Positions 15,679 to 19,331 of a DNA stretch of 19,331 nt are shown piece by piece. The notes below the pieces were generated by a model. It had not been told where the DNA came from and ran no database searches. It worked only from the letters and a program-made list of their open reading frames with translations. How positions within the stretch are numbered: the first letter of the stretch is position 1; the number at the start of each line of letters is the position of its first letter. The position numbers and the translations under genes are program-made. This DNA is from Myxococcales bacterium UBA5297 (GTDB lineage: Bacteria; Myxococcota; Myxococcia; Myxococcales; UBA5297), in the NCBI GenBank assembly GCA_002408385.1, contig DHSB01000087.1, forward strand, positions 1-19,331. Direction: 5' to 3'.

Positions 15679-18600
15679 CTACGCGGGGCCGAGCGGCGGC
15701 GCCTCGGCGACCACCGTCTCGAGCTGCTCGATGCTCGGCGGCTTGGTGATGTGCAGGTCGAAGCCCGACTCGACCGCGCGGCGCCGGTCGCCGGGGCGCG
15801 CGTAGCCGGTGACCGCGACGAGCAGGATGCCGGCGAGCGCGGGGTCGGCGCGGATCGCGCGGGCGACCGCGTAGCCGTCCATCCCCGGCAGGCCGATGTC
15901 GCACAGGACCACCTCCGGGCGCAGCTCGCGGGCTCGGGCCAGCCCCTCCGGGCCGCTGTAGGCGACCTCGATGCGGTGGCCCGCAAGCTCGAGGATGTCG
16001 CGGATGGTGTCGGCGGTGTCGCGGTTGTCCTCGATGATGAGCACCTGCCTTTCGGCGCTCGCCTCGGGCGCGGGCCCAGGCCCGGCCTCGACTGCCGGGA
16101 GCTGCTCGAGAGGCAGCTTGACTGTGAAGCGGGCGCCCTGGCCCGGGCCCGCACTGGAGGCGCGGATCTCGCCGCCGTGCAGCTCGACGAGGCCCTTGAC
16201 CAGCGTCAGGCCAAGGCCAAGCCCGCCGCGGGCGCGATCGAGGGGCTGGTGCGCCTGCGAAAAGGGCTCGAACAGGCGCGCCAGCACCGACGGCTCGATG
16301 CCTATCCCGGTGTCGGAGACCTCGAGCACCGCCCGCCCTTGATCGTCGGGCGCGAGCAGCACCTCGGCCCGTCCGCCCCGCGGGGTGAACTTGGCCGAGT
16401 TCTGCAACAGGTTGCCCACGGCCTGAGCAAAGCGGGTCGGGTCGACGCTCGCCCAGAGCGGCTCGGCGGGCAGCTCGTCGCGCAGCTCGACGCCGTTCGC
16501 CTCGAAGATCGAGCGGTAGTCCTCGACCGTGCGCCCCACCAGCTCGGCGAGGTCGAGTCGGGTCCGGTGCAGCGAGATCTGGCCGCGGGTGATGCGGGTG
16601 ACGTCGAGCAGGTCTTCGATGAGGCGGGTCAGATAGCCGGTCTGCCGGTCGATGATCTTGAGCGCCCGTTCCGAGCGCGGGTCGGGCGGCAGAGTCTGGC
16701 GCAGCAGGTAGAGGCTGTTGCGCAGCGGCGCGAGGGGGTTGCGCAGCTCGTGCGAGAGCATCCCCAGAAACTCGTCCTTGCGCCGGTCGGCCTCGAGCAG
16801 CGCCTCCTCGGCCTGCTTGCGCTCGGTGATGTCGCGGGCGACCGCGTCGAAGGCGACCGTCTTGCCCGCCTGGTCGCGCACCGCGGTCAGGCGCTGCTCG
16901 AGCCAGACGAGCCTGCCGTCCTTGCGCTCGAAGCGCGCGGTGAGCACCGCGGGCACCTCGCCCGAGAGCAGCTCGCCGAGCGCGGCGCGGTCGTCGGGGT
17001 GGGCGATCTCGAGGAGCAGGTCGGGGCGCGCGAGGTGTTCCTCGGGCGAATAGCCGGTGAGCCGGGTGGCGGCCGGGCTGACGTAGTCGAAGCCGCGCCG
17101 GGGCGCGAGCCGGTAGCGGAAGATGATGTCCTGCGAGTTCTCGGTGAGCACCCGGAGCCGCTCTTCGCTCTGGCGCAGGCGCTCCTCGGCGCGCCTGCGC
17201 TCGGTGACGTCGAGCGCCATGGTCATCGCCAGGCGCTTGCCGGCCACCACGCCGAGCGGGGCGGCGCCGAACTCCCAGATCCGCAGCCGGCCGTCCTTGG
17301 TGCGCACCACCTGCTCGCCGGCCGAGACCGGGTGCTCGAGCGCGTAGAGGCTGTCGATGAGCTTGCCCGCCGCGCCGTGCTTCTCGCCGTACGCCCTGCG
17401 GGTCCAGGCCTCGTAGGTGGGAATGTCCTCGATGGTGTAGCCGGTGGCGCGGGTGAGGGCCTCGTTGATCTCGACGATTCGCCCGTCGTCGGTGTGCAGC
17501 ATGATTGGGAAGGGGGCGCCGATGATCGCCCGGCGAAACCGCTCCTCGCTCTCGCGCAGCTCCTTTTCGGCGCGCCTGCGCTCGGTGACGTCGAAGACGA
17601 TGCCGACGAGCTTGCCGCGCTCGTCGGGCAATGCCTCGGCATGGGCCGAGACCGTCCGCTCGGCGCCGTCGGGGCGCAGGATGCGAAACTCGAGGTCGTC
17701 GCAAAGACCCTGGTCGAGCCGCGCGATGTGGGCGAGGAACCGGTCGCGATCGTCGGGGTGCACACGGGAAGCGAGCGCCTCGAGCGAGGGCTCGAAGCTG
17801 TCCGGCGAGACCCCGAAGATGGCGTACATCTGGTCCGACCAGACGGCCCGCGCCGCGCCGAGGCTCTTTTCCCAGCTTCCGAGGTTGGCGAACTGCTGCG
17901 CGGCGGCGAGCATCGCCTCGCGGTCGCGCAGGGTGGCCTCGATGGCTTTGCGGTCGCTGATGTCGAGGACGAAGCCAACGAGCTGCGAGCCTGGAAGCGC
18001 GGCCACTCCGATGAGGACCCAGCGGCGGGAGCCGTCCTTGCGGAGGATTTGCTTCTCGTAGGGCGCGCTCCGCCCGTTCGCGCGCGCCTGCTCGATTGCC
18101 TGCACGTCGCGTTCGCGGTGCTCGGGCGGCGTCAGCTCGTCCCAGCGGATGGCGCCGGACTCGAGCTCCTCGCGCGTGAAGCCGAGCAGCGAGAGGTAGT
18201 AGTCGTTGGCCTCGTGGACTTTTCCCTGGGTGTCGCCGATGACGGTGCCGATGATGTTCGCCTCGGCGAACCGCCGCTGCCGCGCGGTGGCGGTCGCGAG
18301 CGCCTCGGCCGCTCTGCGGCTCTCGGTGATGTCCCGGAAGAAGACCGACACCCCGCCCGCGTCGGCCGGGTAGACGTGGACCTCGAACCAGCGGTCCCAG
18401 GGCAGGTAGTGACCCTGGAAGTGCTCGGGCCGCCGCTCGCTGGCGGCCCGTCGATACCGTTGCTCGAGCGTGGAGCCGGCCGTGGAGGGGAACAGGTCCC
18501 ATTGGCTGCGGCCGAGAAGCTCCTGTCGCGACCGGCCGAGAAGCTGCTCGGCGGCTCGGTTGACGTAGGTGAAGCGAAAGTCGCGGTCGAGCGAGACGAA

Positions 18601-19011
18601 GGCGTCGCTGATGCTCGCGAGGATGGCTTCGGTGCGCGCCGCCGCCATGGCGCTCGCGAGCTGCTCGCGCCGCAGCCGCCGGGTCGTCTCGCGCAGCCGC
18701 CCGGCGACGTAGCAGATGAGCAGCGCGGCGACGAGGAAGCTGGCGAGCCGTCCGGGCTCGGCGCCGGAGACGGCGAAGAAGCCGGTGACCTGCCCCAGCC
18801 AGATGCCGAGCGCGACGATCAGGGTGGCCGCGACCCCCGGTCCGGTGCCCAGGACAAGCGCGATGAGGACGATGGCGGCCAACGGCGGCGCGAAGAAGAC
18901 CCCGTCCAGAGGTCCGCGCAGCAACACGACCAGGGCCAGGGTGGCGAAGGCGAACAGACCGGCGGCGAGATAGCGCACGATCGGACTGTCTGCCGACCAG
19001 GCCCTTGCCAT
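15679..19011 (-). CDS. Hybrid sensor histidine kinase with five PAS domains and a C-terminal receiver
   Basis: 1110 residues from the ATG at 19011, preceded by GGGGGGAAA; a GTG at 19041 is in frame without a clear ribosome site. Four hydrophobic helices (~11-107) form a membrane domain without a large periplasmic loop. Five PAS units follow (~124-230, 245-355, 367-478, 490-604, 620-733), each ending in a DIT/DVTER/DISDRK-type PAC helix. The HisKA domain has His754 in FLGMLSHELRNPLAPLR, and HATPase_c shows Asn871 (NLLQNSAKF), DTGIG (900-904) and GLGLGL. The receiver (~990-1100) has the acidic pair EDN (994-995), phospho-acceptor Asp1038 (CDIGLPGMDG), Thr1068 and Lys1090. It should autophosphorylate and pass phosphate to its own Asp; no HPt or output domain is attached and no response regulator is adjacent. 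PAS ligands are not inferable. Confidence 0.95.
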   Translation of the reverse strand: MARAWSADSPIVRYLAAGLFAFATLALVVLLRGPLDGVFFAPPLAAIVLIALVLGTGPGVAATLIVALGIWLGQVTGFFAVSGAEPGRLASFLVAALLICYVAGRLRETTRRLRREQLASAMAAARTEAILASISDAFVSLDRDFRFTYVNRAAEQLLGRSRQELLGRSQWDLFPSTAGSTLEQRYRRAASERRPEHFQGHYLPWDRWFEVHVYPADAGGVSVFFRDITESRRAAEALATATARQRRFAEANIIGTVIGDTQGKVHEANDYYLSLLGFTREELESGAIRWDELTPPEHRERDVQAIEQARANGRSAPYEKQILRKDGSRRWVLIGVAALPGSQLVGFVLDISDRKAIEATLRDREAMLAAAQQFANLGSWEKSLGAARAVWSDQMYAIFGVSPDSFEPSLEALASRVHPDDRDRFLAHIARLDQGLCDDLEFRILRPDGAERTVSAHAEALPDERGKLVGIVFDVTERRRAEKELRESEERFRRAIIGAPFPIMLHTDDGRIVEINEALTRATGYTIEDIPTYEAWTRRAYGEKHGAAGKLIDSLYALEHPVSAGEQVVRTKDGRLRIWEFGAAPLGVVAGKRLAMTMALDVTERRRAEERLRQSEERLRVLTENSQDIIFRYRLAPRRGFDYVSPAATRLTGYSPEEHLARPDLLLEIAHPDDRAALGELLSGEVPAVLTARFERKDGRLVWLEQRLTAVRDQAGKTVAFDAVARDITERKQAEEALLEADRRKDEFLGMLSHELRNPLAPLRNSLYLLRQTLPPDPRSERALKIIDRQTGYLTRLIEDLLDVTRITRGQISLHRTRLDLAELVGRTVEDYRSIFEANGVELRDELPAEPLWASVDPTRFAQAVGNLLQNSAKFTPRGGRAEVLLAPDDQGRAVLEVSDTGIGIEPSVLARLFEPFSQAHQPLDRARGGLGLGLTLVKGLVELHGGEIRASSAGPGQGARFTVKLPLEQLPAVEAGPGPAPEASAERQVLIIEDNRDTADTIRDILELAGHRIEVAYSGPEGLARARELRPEVVLCDIGLPGMDGYAVARAIRADPALAGILLVAVTGYARPGDRRRAVESGFDLHITKPPSIEQLETVVAEAPPLGPA

Positions 19012-19331
19012 TTCGGCTTTCCCCCCCGTCGCTGCTGGCACGGCCCTGCGCGCGCCCGGGCGCCGCCCTGCAAGGACTGGGGCGGCGCAGCTCGTCCTGT
19101 TGGCCGGGCGCCCAGGCTTTCAGCGTCCGGCGACGAGGCAAACTTGGCGACAGCTCTCGGCGCTGGCTGCGCCCGAACTGGACGTGGGGTTTCACCGCTG
19201 GGGGCTGAGGAGGTGCCCGCTCACGCGGAGCTGGCTCCCGACGCTGCGAGCGGCAGGAGCGGAGTCGAAGGGCCCCCTCGACTTGCGGCCTCGCAGGCTC
19301 GGCCTCCGCTCGAGCCTCTCGACTTCGCTCG
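19012..19331. other. 320-bp region upstream of the kinase, no gene seen
   Basis: This should carry the kinase promoter, but no clear -35/-10 pair is visible. Two GC-rich hairpins lie near the window end: AGTCG-AGGG / CCCT-CGACT at 19263-19283 (one bulged A), and AGGCTCG / CGAGCCT at 19295-19317 with a 9-nt loop. The tandem hairpins may be the end of a neighbouring transcript outside the window or a dispersed intergenic repeat. Confidence 0.45.

Noticed and set aside
15485..19195. 1236-codon minus-strand open frame overlapping the kinase in another frame
   Set aside because: Arg/Ala/Pro/His-rich shadow of the kinase frame; all PAS, HisKA and receiver motifs are in the other frame.

Overview
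This is a GC-rich chromosomal window with housekeeping and stress genes packed on both strands. Codon usage (G or C at most third positions), the fragment of a 2-hydroxyacyl-CoA dehydratase activator relative, the Cys-rich lipoprotein and the very large multi-PAS hybrid kinase together suggest a Myxococcota or other former deltaproteobacterial lineage. That placement is inference; no rRNA or tRNA gene is present to settle it.

Layout. Bases 1-618 (+) hold the C-terminal end of an acyl-CoA dehydratase activase-related protein cut by the window edge. A minus-strand block follows, read right to left: a small two-helix membrane protein (5491-5123), aspS (4917-3109), a hypothetical protein 3 nt behind aspS, the fluoride channel gene crcB, a DUF190 PII-like gene 11 nt behind crcB, and a putative lipoprotein that runs convergently into the first gene. 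rlmE (5649-6284, +) is divergent from the small membrane protein. A chemoreceptor-like membrane protein and a geranylgeranyl-reductase-family flavoprotein follow on the minus strand (9251-6533), then a YdfG-type short-chain dehydrogenase (10478-9705, -).

From 10826 the plus strand carries a hemerythrin-like protein with a basic histone-H1-like tail. Next comes a 388-bp structured intergenic region containing a perfect 17-bp inverted repeat, then an hsp20-lon pair joined by an ATGA overlap. This pair looks like a compact protein quality-control operon: a holdase plus an AAA+ protease. A 914-bp stretch without a credible gene follows (14765-15678). It contains a strong nested stem-loop and six degenerate copies of a ~43-bp tandem repeat with a palindromic core. 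The right end is a five-PAS hybrid sensor histidine kinase (19011-15679, -) and its 320-bp upstream region.

The most distinctive items are non-coding: the palindromic tandem repeat array at 15195-15450 and the hairpin cluster ahead of hsp20-lon. Protein-level points are the residues predicting a non-discriminating AspRS (hence a GatCAB-dependent Asn-tRNA route), a low-complexity insertion in Lon just before the AAA+ domain, and the hemerythrin/basic-tail fusion. I see no CRISPR array, insertion sequence, prophage, defence island or biosynthetic cluster, and nothing I can firmly call a new multi-gene system.
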